Origin: Centrapalus pauciflorus
Lineage: Eukaryota; Streptophyta; Magnoliopsida; Asterales; Asteraceae
NCBI GenBank assembly: GCA_020465985.1
Contig: JAANYP010000256.1
Span: 141,336 to 205,335 of the forward strand
DNA: 64,000 nt
Reading direction: 5' to 3'
The translations under genes and the position numbers were made by a program. Of this stretch, positions 45,709-57,213 are shown piece after piece (within the stretch, counting starts at the first letter, position 1; the number at the start of each line of letters is the position of its first letter). The notes under the pieces are model-generated. The model did no database searches. It was not told the DNA's origin and worked only from the letters and a program-made list of their open reading frames with translations.

Positions 45709-48700
45709 TTATTGATTCAAAACACTACCAGCATACAGACCTTTCTCGACGCATACCTTGACCACATTTTCATACTTACTAGCCTCAGTATCCATATGTG
45801 CGTCACTGGAAATCTTACAATTATACAAAATCTGCAGATCTTCTTTAGATAGGTTTACCAGGTGAAGCGGGTCATAGACTCTAAGAATAACATTTTCTTC
45901 TTAGTCTTCCATAACCGCTTCCCCAGTTTCCGTGTCAGCATACCACCACTTCAGATTCTTCAGAATATTCTGTGGCATTGGCTTGAGAGGAACCCTCCTA
46001 AGACATCTGGCCGGCTTGTAGTGAATCCTCATCCAAGGTCGTCCAGTTAGAGGATCAATACGTGACGGATCCTCTACTCTTCTCCCGACCCTTGGATTCA
46101 AACGTTCGAACTTCCTTGATCTCCCTTCCTTTCTTATGATTCTTTCGATTACGCTCGCGTAGGGATCATTGCCAATGTTTATAAGATCTTTCCAAGCTAG
46201 CGCAGTGATTTCGATTTTGGCAGGGAGTTGAATGCTTTTAAAGTTCGCCTCATGTACTGAAGCCCGTCTTTTCTCTTTATTATAAATAGCTGCAGATCTC
46301 TGTCAAAGAACCAGCTTAAAATTCGCTCCGACAGCTTCCCAGTACCTGGAACTCTCATTGTCTTTTTAATTGCTGCTTCTTTCTCTTCAGCCCTGAACCA
46401 TAGCTTTCGTTTTTCTTCATTAGTTAGCTCTCTTGCAGGTTCTTCTGTCGATGGCTGAGGATTCAATGCAACATTAACTATATCTGCATCGACAATTTTA
46501 TTTCCATCAATCATATAAGTATCAGTGATAGGATTCTGCTGCACAACTATCTCGTCAGCTTCATCATCCTCATCAGCAAGTACTTCATCATCCGACCGCC
46601 AGTCCACTATCTCCCCTGGCACAAACTCCCCTTCTTCCAGCTCTTCATCTTCATTATCAAAACCTACATCCAGTGGATCATCTTCAAGATCCATGAGCGC
46701 TTAAATCATCTCGCTGATCTCAAAGTCTGTAGGCTGTTTAGATGAACTAGCCTCACCCCTTTCTCCTTCGCCTTGACTAGGCTCCCCCTCAACTTGTGTA
46801 ACTTGAGCTGCAGGAAAATCTACAGACTCAAACTCTTTATTCGCACCGGGATCATCGCCTTCGTCATCATCCTCTCTATGTTGCACTTCTTGATCTCGGC
46901 ACGATGTCTCCCCCTGAGCCTGTAAATTTTTCATTAACTGCTCAATTAGGGAGCGCATCAACCTTATCTCAGCCGCCTGATCGCAAACAAAAGTTTTGAT
47001 TTCTACGTTCTCTTCCTGGACTTGCTCCACAATCTTCTTCAAATCGGCATTTTCTTTATCAAGATTTGCATTATGAGTCTGAATTTCTCCGATCGCCTTG
47101 GTTAGGCTTAAGATTTGGACATTCTGGAAGTCAACGCGAGCTTTAAGCTGCAGAAACCTTTGATTGTCAGTGTATGTGGTCGAGGCAGATGGAATGGACT
47201 GTATAGGAGAAGGAATGAACAGTGATGGTATATACGGTTCATCTTGAGGTGGTGGTGGTGGTGGAGTGGTGGTTTGAGGTTCCTGATGTTGTGGACTTTC
47301 TGGTTGATCTACAGGAGCTGAAGACAATCCTTGCATGAACCTGTGACGTTTGGCCCGTTGCCTTGTCACTAGTTGAGGAACTTCTTCTTCTTCAAAATCA
47401 GACTCTTCCAATTCCCTGTTCACGCGCCTCCTCGAACCACCCTCATTTATAATCAATCTTGAACCATAAGTTCCAATTTGAATATCTGGAACTGCAGCTG
47501 CCGGAACGTCCGCGAATTCTGAGTCGGATTCCGAGGATGTTAATCCGTCATCTGCCCCTTCTGGCTCGTATTCCTCCACATCTCTAAATACATCATCTGT
47601 ATCTACTGGGGGACTAAGCAGCTCATCCACTAATGCTGCTGCCACATCTTCATTGGCATGTGGACCAGATGCCCATATTTCTTCCAAGGTTTGAGCAATC
47701 TGCTCAGATTCAGGAATGGCACTTGAAGGCCCTGCTTCCTGTGCTTGGGGCTGTTCGCTCGTAGAAGGCCTGGAAGCCTGGATTTGACTCACGGCTGGTC
47801 TTTGTCGGCGTCTTGGGTCACGCGGCCGAGCACGAGGCTGTTGTTGCTGTTGATGTTGTTGCTGTTGTTGTTGTTGTGGAAACTCAACGACCCCTGCCCA
47901 GTTGGCAACTTCCGGGGCTTGAAAATCCCTATCCACTATAGCTCCGAACAATGGACGAGCAACAGGAACAGCCAATCTTCCTCAGTGTGAGGAACAATCA
48001 GCGAAAATCCGTTTGTCCATAATGTTAACACTCAGAGAATCATTTGACGGCGGCAAGTCTGGCAAGAAATGCCTTATCAGCATCATAATGAACCTTGGGT
48101 ACAACAAGAATCGTTCCCTTTCTGGAGCCGTCATTTTGATGAACGAACTCCGAGAAGAACATCTGCAAAAAGCTGAACTTCCGATTATATACCAACTGCA
48201 ATAACTCCAGATTGGATCTTTGATACTATGTAATCAAAGCCAGCTTTCTTTGGCGCAAAACAGACCATGAATACGTGCACCAGGAATCTCCATTGGCCCA
48301 ATCAGGCCACTTTCATGTATGACGACTTTGTCACATCTAAACTGTTAGACCCATTCTCAGAAAGCAGTCTGCCTAATACTTAATGGAAAGTCAATAGGCC
48401 CATCTTCTTGTTCTTGAGAACCCAACTGTAGCAATTGGCGCAACATATCTGCTGAGAAGACTAGCGGCTGGCCGCGATTCTGGTTCTGATAACTGTCGGT
48501 GGTGACAGTAACAGTCCACCTGTAAATGATCGTAAACTGGCCGTACATACGAAATTACATTGGATGTTTACTGATACACAAAGCATAGCTAATCCTAGTA
48601 CTCAGCTAGGAAGTCCAACAACTTCACGAAAACCCTGCGCCTCAAGGGTATATTATCTGGATTAAGGGACCATATTATGCTTCGGAAAAAAGCGCGAACT
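45709..48700 (-). pseudogene. Copia element 2 aORF
   Basis: The N-terminal domain is broken (about 48700-47980) but shows L-L-D-F-L-A-E and T-V-T-V-T-T-D-S-Y. A long open frame follows, 47975-46197, with a single stop at 46698. It is glutamine-rich near its start, acidic with proline runs, and has a coiled coil (about residues 270-350). After a frameshift near 46200 comes a conserved end, D-P-L-T-G-R-P-W and W-W-Y-A-D-T-E-T-G-E-A-V, comparable to aORF ends of other Asteraceae copias. One more stop at 45901, and the final stop at 45709. No signal peptide or membrane segment seen. Function unknown. Confidence 0.7.
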
Positions 48701-50945
48701 GACCATATTGCACAATAAATAAAACTGTTAGACTCATTAAAAATCAATAAACTGTGTTAAATTCAAAATTTGTTTTATTTTGTATTTGATTAAATCAAAA
48801 TCTAACACAATTCAAATTTCCACAAGTTAATAAATTTAAATTAACAAAGTAAATAAAGTACAGATTCGAAAGTAACAGTTCGAAGTGTCCATATCGAGTG
48901 TATGGAAAGATTCAAGAGTCCCTTTCGAGTCTAATGGACAGTTCGAATATCATGGTCATCTCGAATCTAATGACAGATTCGAGAAACCATTGAACATTCG
49001 AAGGTCCTTGAACAGACTCGAAGCCCCGACGGTTGATTTTTCAACAAAAACCCACGATTTTAACCATTTTGAACTTGGTAAATCAATAACATTAGTTCAA
49101 CTGGTTCTAATCAATGATTTATGCTCTTATTTGATATTTTATAGGTCCATCAACTTAGATTTGCAAAAACCTCTATTTGACCCATAAAACTTCAAAATTG
49201 ATGTATTTAGCCTAAAATTGTGTATAAAACTACACAAATCTTGTACAATCGGTTGATATACCTTAGATGTATCTGTAGAATCGAAACACCAAGTAAGGAC
49301 TCGACAAATGTCGTTTAGAAAGGTTTAGAAGGATACGATAGACTCGAGAACAGATTCGAAATCGCCAATATAGTTCTGAGAGTATAGATTCGAAAATAGT
49401 AAGTAGTAATGACTTCATGTTGACGCCTATTTATACAACCACCTTCGAGTCTAAGTGTAGATTCGACATTACTGACAGATTCGAAGTCTTACTGCTTCGA
49501 GCTGTCTTGATTCCGAAACCCCCGCAATTACCTTAGAAAAATTTTCGAAAATTTTGAAATAAATCAAATTTCCAAACTTTTTTATACTGGTTATCGTGTA
49601 CCACCAGATAAAACTATGGCCAATTCACTTTTTTTACCCTAGCTCAAGATAGTTCACGATGTTTATATTTTATCCAACTTTGATATGTCCACCCTCAGTA
49701 ACTTTTGACCCTTTTACCTAAGTAAAAAATAAACGGAACAAAATTAAAATAAAATAAAATTTAAACTAAACTAACGGTAAAAAAATAAACTAAAATACCA
49801 TAAACTAAAGTAAAATAAAATTTTGACCAAAAAAAATTTAATCTAGACTTAAGAAAAAAAATTTACAATCTAAGCTAAAAACTTAACAATATATTTTTGA
49901 TGAGTATAGTCTAAGAAAGGTTCAATCAGATAGCGATGTCCGATACTAACTTTCAGTACTTAAACTTTCACACTTAGGAATTTTTGATTCCTTTGATTGT
50001 TTGTCGTGACATACCCATTTAGCCGATTGTTGGTATTTTACCCTGTTAAACACTCTACATTTCGGAATATCCCTTGGCCTTTTTATTTATCAGGAAATTA
50101 TCTTACGTGACTCAGACATAGACATACTTTTATGATCAAGGCACACAGAAAAAATTCTAACTTGTTGGTATTTGCAAACTTTCTTTAAAAGACAAACATC
50201 GGACACAGGTCTGTATTCTCATACAACAAAGTGTCTTAGTTCGACTTAAGGTTTAACTTTAAAGTTAGCAGATAGCGGTGACAGGTCTGTACTGACGTAC
50301 AACAAAGCGACATGTCTGCTAACCCGAATCTAAACGGAGACAACAGGTCTGTACTTACGTACAACAGAGTTGCATGTTTTCGACTCTCAGTTACATATGA
50401 TATTTCTATTCTTTCCATTTTAGATGTATTTGATGTTGCCATACATCCCCAGAAAGTTTGCATACCTCATTTAGACTCAATGTTTGTATGTCTTGTACAT
50501 AAAAATTAAGACCGATTGGTCATATATCTAGGTTAGTGACACGCTTGACTTTTTCTAGAATATTTTATTAGCCTTGTGATTCCCTACATGTATTATGCCT
50601 ACCAACACATCAAACTAAATAAAGTATAACACTTAGGATTTAGTTGCATTATGTGTGAAAGCCTAAACACTTAGAGTCTGTAACGACGGTGCTAATTTTC
50701 GTCACTTTGAACCTATGTATCTAAGACTTAACTCCTTTTCTGATATTCTCTTTTTTTGTATTTTTGTAATTTTCTCTCTTTTTTCTTTTGTTTTTCATAG
50801 CAAAACGCATTAAACTAAGCTAATCTACTAACTTACTAAAAATAGAAACTTACTAAAATTAGAAACTTTCCTAAATTAGCAGACTACTGTAAAAAGAAAG
50901 AAATATAACAACTATAAAAGGAAATAAAATACTACTAAGGTCAAT
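48701..50945 (-). other. Element 2 post-pol spacer
   Basis: AT-rich non-coding spacer of about 2.2 kb between pol and aORF. It holds two clusters of (G)ATTCGAA/CTCGAA motifs (48860-49020 and 49275-49500) and three repeated 27-nt hairpin units at 50205-50369. Near 48709-48721 is TTTATTGTGCAA, matching the acceptor-like tract of element 1 except for the final G. Confidence 0.65.
50205..50369 (-). repeat. Three spaced hairpin units in the element 2 spacer
   Basis: Units of 27 nt at 50205-50231, 50281-50307 and 50343-50369 start ACAGGTCTGTA and end TACAACA(A/G)AG on the plus strand. In the element's sense the stems are TGTAC-GTAA-GTACA, TGTAC-GTCA-GTACA and TGTAT-GAGA-ATACA; the last has a compensated base pair. 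Confidence 0.7.
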
Positions 50946-53900
50946 TTACTCTGGGTTGCGCATTCCATTAAGTTGAATTAAATACTCAAATCGTGACTTA
51001 TCAAACGCTTTGGTAAATAAATCAGCATTATTATCTTCAGTTGCCACCTTTACCAGTTTGATTAAGTTCTTTTCAGCACAATCACGAATAAAATGATGTC
51101 TTATGTCTATGTGCTTTGTTTTACTGTGTTTAACTGGATTATTTGTTATCGCAATTGTAGATTGATTGTCTATCCTAATTGGAGTTTGAGTATAAGCCAA
51201 ACCGTAATCCCACAATTGTTGTTGTATCCACAGAACCTGTGAACAGCAACTACCAGCAGCAACATACTCGGCCTCGCACGTTGACACGGCTACCGATGTT
51301 TGTTTCTTGCATTGCCAGGACACCAATCTCCCTCCTAGGAACTGACAACCTCCAGTTGTAGATTTGCGCGTCAAGCTGCATCCTCCGTAGTCAGAATCTG
51401 TGAACGCTTCCAACTCTAGATCTCCCTCCGCGTGATACCAAAGTCCCAGCTTCGGTTTCGACTTGAGGTATCGTAGAATACGCTTCACAGCTTTCATATG
51501 CATCTCCTTCGGATTCGCTTGAAACCTAGCACAAATACAAACAGCAAACATAATATCAGGTCTTGAAGCAGTTAAATACATAAGTGACCCAATCATGGCC
51601 CGATATAAAGTCGGATCCACATCGGTATCACCATCAGTACCCGACCCGAGATTGTGATTCACTTGAATCGGCGTGCTGAAATGGGCAGTCAACTTTGTTC
51701 CTTCCATCCCAAACCGTTCCAATATGTCATAGACATACTTGGTCTGATGGATAAACATGCCTTCCTTCTTCTGGTCAACTTGTAACCCCAAAAAGAAATT
51801 CAACTCCCCCATAGCACTCATCTCGAACTTAGACTTCATAACCTTCTCGAAATCTTTGCACATCTGTTCGTCTGATGATCCAAAAATGATATCATCTACG
51901 TACACTTGTACCAAGATAAAATGATCTCCCTTTCTCTTCACAAATAGAGTACTATCTATCCTACCCCTCTCAAAGCCATTTTCTAAAAGATGGTTGGATA
52001 GAGTCTCATACCATGCCCTGGGTGCCTGATGTAATCCATAAAGAGCCTTATCTAATCGATATACTCTATCAGGATATTTTGGATCTGTAAACCCGGGCGG
52101 TTGTTCTACATACACCAACTCCTTCACTTTCCCATACAGGAAAGCACTCTTAACATCCAGTTGATACACTTTAAAGCCCTTGAAGGAGGCAAAAGCTAAA
52201 AACAACCTAATTGCTTCTAACCTTGCTACTGGTGCAAACACTTCGTTGTAATCGATTCCCTCCTCTTGGTTGAAACCCTTTACAACTAATCTCGCTTTGT
52301 TGCGCGTGACTATACCCCGATCGTCTCTCTTGCACTTAAAAACCCATTTGGTTCCTATTGCAATCTCCCCACGAGGTAACGGAACTAACTCCCACACTTC
52401 TAGTTTCCTAAATTGTGAAAGTTCTTCCTGCATCGCTTCAACCCAGGAGTTGTCCTTAAGTGCCATTTGCACATTGTTGGGCTCTACTTGCGATATGAAA
52501 CACGAATATAGACATGTATGATATGCCTCGGAGTCGTTTATCATCGACAACAACACAGTGTTGTTATTTACACTACTCCGAGTCCTCACACCCTCGTTAG
52601 GATTTCCTATGATGCTATCTATAGGATGGTTCTTGTTAATCCTAGAGGTCTCTATTTCGTCTACCCTTAGATTATCTCCTAAGTTGGATCCTATTTCACC
52701 TAAAGGGGGAACAGGCTCAGCTTCCACATTTTCTTCCTCACGGACGTTTTCCTCAGAGGCAGAACTTGAAGCTTGAGTCTGATTCTCAGTGTTAGGTTCT
52801 TCTGGATTAGCAACTTCTGGAGACCCATCTACAGTCGCAGTAGGCTCGGACGTAGATTCGAACGTGGTCCTTGGAAAAATATGGCCATCGTCATTTAGGT
52901 GCAACGTCGCCATGTCTTTATCGATTGTACCTGCAGTATCATCCAAAGGAATGTTAAATGACTCAAATAACTTATCATAGTCAAATATCCATTCCGGACC
53001 AGTTTGGGGTTCATGTGTATAACTTGTGACTTCAATATTATACACAATCTCCACAGTACCACTCTTTTTGTTAAAAACCCGTTTGTTTGGTGAGTTTGGC
53101 ACATAACCTAGGAAGTATCCTTCGTCAGCCTTTTCACCAAACTTCGGTTGATGTTTTGTTCTTAAAAGTGTGCATGGTACTCCAAACGGTTCGAACCCAG
53201 TTAAGTTAGGTGGCCGTTTATTCAAAATTTCATAACATGTTTTGTTCAATGATTTGACTGTAAGGACTCTATTTAAAATATGGCACGCGGTATTCACTGC
53301 CTCCCCCCAAAACATGGTAGGAAGCTTTGAATCCGAAAGCATGGTCCTTGCAGCCTCAATCAAAGTTCTGTTTTTACGTTCGGCCACCCCATTCTGTTGA
53401 GGTTCATATGGTGCACTGAATTGATGTACGATGCCCTTTGATAGACAATATACACCAATTACAGAGTTTTTAAATTCAGTCCCATTATCACTACGAATAT
53501 GTTTAACCCTTGTTCCGTAGGAATTCTCCACTTGGTCTAAGAACCCGATGAGCTTTGTAGCCGTCTCGTCCTTCGTACCTAAAAAGAAAACCCAAGAAAA
53601 CCGTGAGTAATCGTCAGTGATAACTAAGCAAAACCAACTACCTCCTATACTCCTTTTGTTGATAGGGCCGAAAAGGTCCATATGCAACAAATCGAATGTC
53701 GAGGTTATGGAATTCAGCTTCTTGGACTTGTGTGTCTTTTTATGTTGCTTGCCCTTCATGCACGGTAGACACTTATCTTCAAACTGAAAGCTCTTCAGAG
53801 GCACACCTTGCACCAAACCATTCTTCGTTATGTAGTTCATTTTCCTCAGGTGCAAGTGAGCCATTCGTCTGTGCCACAAAACCGATTCCGTCTCCGAAGC

Positions 53901-54395
53901 TTTTGATAGTAAGCAGATCGGACCCATCGAATTATCTGGCTTGTTCATATCGAGCATGTACAAGTCATTCTTCCTTTGAGCCCGCATCAATATCCAATCT
54001 TCAGGTATTTTGAATCCCGGCTTTAGCACTAACGCCTCAGTGTCAGTAAATAACACCGAGTTCTTCTTATCACAGATTTGAGATACACTAATGAGATTAT
54101 GAACCAGTTTATCAACGTGATAAACTTGATCCAATGTAATCGTCCCATTAGTGACTTCTCCAGTTCCAGTGATATTTCCTCCTTTGTTGCCAGCGAATGA
54201 TACAAATCCCCTATTACCCCCTTTGAAGTCTGTGAGAAGACTTCTTTCCCCCGTCATGTGCCTGGAGCAACCACTGTCGACGAACCACTTGTTGTTTGGA
54301 CCGTTAGTTATCTCCTGCACATGAAAGAAAAATAGGTTAGTTATCACGGGGAACCCAAGCCATGACTGACTTGGTAATACCATTCTCGTCCACAT
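50946..54395 (-). CDS. Copia element 2 pol polyprotein (protease, integrase, RT, RNase H)
   Basis: 1149 open codons with every expected active site. Protease F-V-D-S-G-C at residues 38-43. Pre-integrase zinc region with H175, H179 and C209-x2-C212. Integrase D240, D303 and E340. RT D748 and Y-V-D-D at 832-835. RNase H D1000, E1041/1043 and D1076. It would cut the polyprotein, copy the RNA to cDNA in the particle and integrate it. The frame differs from gag and overlaps its end by 59 nt. No suitable start seems needed: the first natural residues probably follow the splice-like AG at 54315, so protein made from the ATG at 54395 is doubtful. Lack of any stop suggests recent activity. Confidence 0.92.
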   Translation of the reverse strand: MWTRMVLPSQSWLGFPVITNLFFFHVQEITNGPNNKWFVDSGCSRHMTGERSLLTDFKGGNRGFVSFAGNKGGNITGTGEVTNGTITLDQVYHVDKLVHNLISVSQICDKKNSVLFTDTEALVLKPGFKIPEDWILMRAQRKNDLYMLDMNKPDNSMGPICLLSKASETESVLWHRRMAHLHLRKMNYITKNGLVQGVPLKSFQFEDKCLPCMKGKQHKKTHKSKKLNSITSTFDLLHMDLFGPINKRSIGGSWFCLVITDDYSRFSWVFFLGTKDETATKLIGFLDQVENSYGTRVKHIRSDNGTEFKNSVIGVYCLSKGIVHQFSAPYEPQQNGVAERKNRTLIEAARTMLSDSKLPTMFWGEAVNTACHILNRVLTVKSLNKTCYEILNKRPPNLTGFEPFGVPCTLLRTKHQPKFGEKADEGYFLGYVPNSPNKRVFNKKSGTVEIVYNIEVTSYTHEPQTGPEWIFDYDKLFESFNIPLDDTAGTIDKDMATLHLNDDGHIFPRTTFESTSEPTATVDGSPEVANPEEPNTENQTQASSSASEENVREEENVEAEPVPPLGEIGSNLGDNLRVDEIETSRINKNHPIDSIIGNPNEGVRTRSSVNNNTVLLSMINDSEAYHTCLYSCFISQVEPNNVQMALKDNSWVEAMQEELSQFRKLEVWELVPLPRGEIAIGTKWVFKCKRDDRGIVTRNKARLVVKGFNQEEGIDYNEVFAPVARLEAIRLFLAFASFKGFKVYQLDVKSAFLYGKVKELVYVEQPPGFTDPKYPDRVYRLDKALYGLHQAPRAWYETLSNHLLENGFERGRIDSTLFVKRKGDHFILVQVYVDDIIFGSSDEQMCKDFEKVMKSKFEMSAMGELNFFLGLQVDQKKEGMFIHQTKYVYDILERFGMEGTKLTAHFSTPIQVNHNLGSGTDGDTDVDPTLYRAMIGSLMYLTASRPDIMFAVCICARFQANPKEMHMKAVKRILRYLKSKPKLGLWYHAEGDLELEAFTDSDYGGCSLTRKSTTGGCQFLGGRLVSWQCKKQTSVAVSTCEAEYVAAGSCCSQVLWIQQQLWDYGLAYTQTPIRIDNQSTIAITNNPVKHSKTKHIDIRHHFIRDCAEKNLIKLVKVATEDNNADLFTKAFDKSRFEYLIQLNGMRNPE
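54314..54340 (-). promoter_or_regulatory. 3' splice-site-like tract at the gag/pol junction of element 2
   Basis: On the minus strand the gag stop (54339-54337) lies inside ATAACTAACC, a good branch-point-like CTAAC. It is followed by TATTTTTCTTTCATGTGCAG and G, after which protease coding begins. The stop-plus-acceptor layout is shared with elements 1 and 5. Confidence 0.5.
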
Positions 54396-57213
54396 ACTTG
54401 AACTCTTTCAAATACCCATCTCGCCTTTCAGGTGACTTGGGCCTTTGAACCGAATTCTGTTGTGGTGCCGAGTGATTTAGATTCACTCTTTGCCTTTGAG
54501 TAGGCATTTGTTGTGGTGCTCTAGAATAAGTCTTATTATATTGCATTTCAGACTGTGATCCCTGAGCTTTTACCGGAACATATTGTCTAACAGGAGTATG
54601 TGACCTAACTGGAGTGTGTGACCTGCTAGGTGTTGTGCTCCTATAGACTTGTTGAGGTGCTGACCTAGATTGATTAAAGACACGATTTGGTGAATTTGTC
54701 CTAACCACTTCTTTTGGTCCAACCTTAACCGGTGTTTGTTTCACAACAGGTTTTGGTGCGACCTGCACAGTTTTCTCGGTACTCTGAGAACTACTCGTGC
54801 TCGCCACACTTGGTGAGGGCTTTACAGGTGTTGGGTTCACTGTCTTAGGTGTAACATCAGCTTTCCTATTTGGACAGTGAGAAGCAACATGCCCTTTCTC
54901 GTGACATCTAAAGCAAGACATCTTATCCATGGACTTTTTGGTTGGTCCCTTAGATCTAGGTGTCTCCCTAGTGTCTATTGCCTTTGGTACATCTACAGTG
55001 TCTGTCTCTTCGACCTGGTCAGCCCATGAAATTTTCTGTTTTCCTGCAGGTGTTTCACTGGAGGAAGACACAAATTTCACTTGCTTGACCTTGACAGTTG
55101 AGTCATCCACCTTAGGTGTATTTTCAACTTTAGGCTCAGGTGTAGGTTCAGGTAGGTCCTCTAAAACTACTGAATTGTCAGTTTTCTCCTGAGGCTGAGG
55201 CACATAGTTTGCGTTGAAAGGTGGAGGAATTTCGTGAAAACCTAGACCTACAGGCTTCTTAGACTGTCTTTGGGCATCTAAGACTTTCCCTAGGTTTAGG
55301 CTCGAATTCCTAAACTTTTCCAGCTTGCTATTGGCCTCTGCTACCTTAACCTTGGTCTCGGCTAGCTCTATGTCCTTGTCTTTCAGACTTTTGGTCAAGG
55401 CTTCTACGTGCTCATACATAAGTTCTATCCTAACACACTGCTCACTCAGTTTGTCTTTTAGAACGATTACATCTTGAGCATCAGCCTTAAGCTTTTCTTT
55501 TAAATCTTGTTTTATATCATTAAGGCTAGCATTTTCTATTTTTAAGTTTTCATTTTGAGCAGCTATGGTCTTATGTGAGTCTAAGACTAGATTTAACCTA
55601 TCGTTAGAACTAACACATAAAGCACATAAATCACGAAATAGAGAATTAGAAAGACTAACCTTAGAGTTATCAGATTCCACGTTGGCCATCTGAGCAGCAA
55701 ACTCCAGCACGGTCTGATCATTCGCTTTCTCTACCCACATCGGACTGCTGTCCCTTGTGGTCTGCTCATCCTCATCACAACCATTTTCCGTAACTTCAGC
55801 CATGAAAGCTCTAGCATTGGACTCAGGATGTGAACTCCAGTCATAGGAACCATCTAGCTGTCTTTCAGAAGTGACATTGGATATCAGACCCGCTAGATTG
55901 GCTTGACCAGATGAAGAACTCGGAAGATATCTTTGTTGGGACTGACTTTGGTACTGTCCTTGATGCTGACTCTGCCCCTGGTATGACTCTACCTTCGGTC
56001 TTTGACACTCCCTGGCGAAGTGTCCCAATCCCTGACAGTTGTAGCATTTGACCTTAGACTTATCAAATCCTATCCCCTTGTTATTCATCTGCAGATTTCT
56101 TCCAGTTCTCTTTATGAATCTCTTAACCCTCTGGGTTACCATGGCCAGTTGCCATTTAAGATCCATCTCCTCAAGATCATCAGGGTCGACCTGATCGTAG
56201 TCTTCATCCCAAAGAGCCGGATCATTAATCTTCCCTTGAACGCAATTTCCGTATGCGGCCACAAACGAAGCAAGCAGATTCAGATGTTCTTCCGCCGACT
56301 TTGCGCTCATTGGCATCTTCGAATAGCTCTGACTGGTCGATGCCTGTTGGACTTGAGGTTGCGGTTCTTCCGATCTTCCTAACCCTAAGAACGCGCGATT
56401 CAGTGAGTCTTCGGACTCTGGTGGCGATGACGTTTCTCCGGTGAAAAACGCTGTAGCACTCTTCTGATCAGCTGTCACTGATGATTTTGATGTCTTTCCA
56501 AAATACATAGCCGGATTTTGGACTTGTTCGTAATCAGTCTCAGCCTTTATCATTTCGAAGTGATATGCCCTTAACGTTCCCACGATGTCATCCAGCGATT
56601 GAGCATAGTATTTATCTTCATTCAGCTTAATCATTGCCACGTACATAGCCCATTTGGCTGGTAGGGCATCAAGAAGCTTATTGTTCTTGTCTGTGTCAGA
56701 ATACTCAATACCATGACTTTCAAGCTCTGTTATCAGATGATAAAATCGTGTGATAATATCATCCAACTGTTCATCCTTAAGAGCCTTGAAAATTGCAAAC
56801 TGTTGGGTCAACAGCTCTGTACGCTTTCTACGCACCCGTGGATTACCCTCACACCTTTTCTGGAGAGACTCCCAAAGTTCTTTCGACGTCCTTTGAGTCC
56901 GAAATGTGTGCAAGATATCTTGAGGTAACGCCATTCGGATAATAGAGAAAGCCTTGTTTTCAGCTTCAAATAGTTTCTTGTCATCCTCTTTCATCATCTG
57001 GTATGACAGAACCTTTTGACGGCCTTCTACCTCAGATACTGGTGGAATGTACCCTTCATCAATGCACACCCACATGCGCATATCGTTGAAGCGTACAAAA
57101 TCCGTAAATCTATCCTTCCACCAGTAGTAATCCTCAACTTTCATCAGCTTAGGTGGTGCATTGGCCTTCCCAACTTCGTGATCCATCTCAAGGAATTTCT
57201 GAAGGTTCGACAT
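54337..57213 (-). CDS. Copia element 2 gag
   Basis: 958 codons without a stop. Residues 20-55 form the DUF4219-like region (P-P-K-L-M-K-V-E-D-Y-Y-W-W-K-D-R-F) and about 110-225 the UBN2 capsid-like helices. The first CCHC knuckle C-Y-N-C-Q-G-L-G-H-F-A-R-E-C is at about 390-403. A coiled coil spans about 560-650, and a second knuckle C-F-R-C-H-E-K-G-H-V-A-S-H-C is at about 764-777. A basic, serine/proline-rich tail follows, with repeated R-S-H-T-P-V, ending M-A-W-V-P-R-D-N. Forms the particle and packages RNA. The start at 57213 is the first ATG after the leader that opens the domain. Confidence 0.9.
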   Translation of the reverse strand: MSNLQKFLEMDHEVGKANAPPKLMKVEDYYWWKDRFTDFVRFNDMRMWVCIDEGYIPPVSEVEGRQKVLSYQMMKEDDKKLFEAENKAFSIIRMALPQDILHTFRTQRTSKELWESLQKRCEGNPRVRRKRTELLTQQFAIFKALKDEQLDDIITRFYHLITELESHGIEYSDTDKNNKLLDALPAKWAMYVAMIKLNEDKYYAQSLDDIVGTLRAYHFEMIKAETDYEQVQNPAMYFGKTSKSSVTADQKSATAFFTGETSSPPESEDSLNRAFLGLGRSEEPQPQVQQASTSQSYSKMPMSAKSAEEHLNLLASFVAAYGNCVQGKINDPALWDEDYDQVDPDDLEEMDLKWQLAMVTQRVKRFIKRTGRNLQMNNKGIGFDKSKVKCYNCQGLGHFARECQRPKVESYQGQSQHQGQYQSQSQQRYLPSSSSGQANLAGLISNVTSERQLDGSYDWSSHPESNARAFMAEVTENGCDEDEQTTRDSSPMWVEKANDQTVLEFAAQMANVESDNSKVSLSNSLFRDLCALCVSSNDRLNLVLDSHKTIAAQNENLKIENASLNDIKQDLKEKLKADAQDVIVLKDKLSEQCVRIELMYEHVEALTKSLKDKDIELAETKVKVAEANSKLEKFRNSSLNLGKVLDAQRQSKKPVGLGFHEIPPPFNANYVPQPQEKTDNSVVLEDLPEPTPEPKVENTPKVDDSTVKVKQVKFVSSSSETPAGKQKISWADQVEETDTVDVPKAIDTRETPRSKGPTKKSMDKMSCFRCHEKGHVASHCPNRKADVTPKTVNPTPVKPSPSVASTSSSQSTEKTVQVAPKPVVKQTPVKVGPKEVVRTNSPNRVFNQSRSAPQQVYRSTTPSRSHTPVRSHTPVRQYVPVKAQGSQSEMQYNKTYSRAPQQMPTQRQRVNLNHSAPQQNSVQRPKSPERRDGYLKEFKYVDENGITKSVMAWVPRDN

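Noticed and set aside
48520..48536. Splice-acceptor-like CATTTACAG before the element 2 aORF
   Set aside because: Falls inside the conserved N-terminal block of the aORF, so it would remove coding sequence; the pyrimidine tract is poor.
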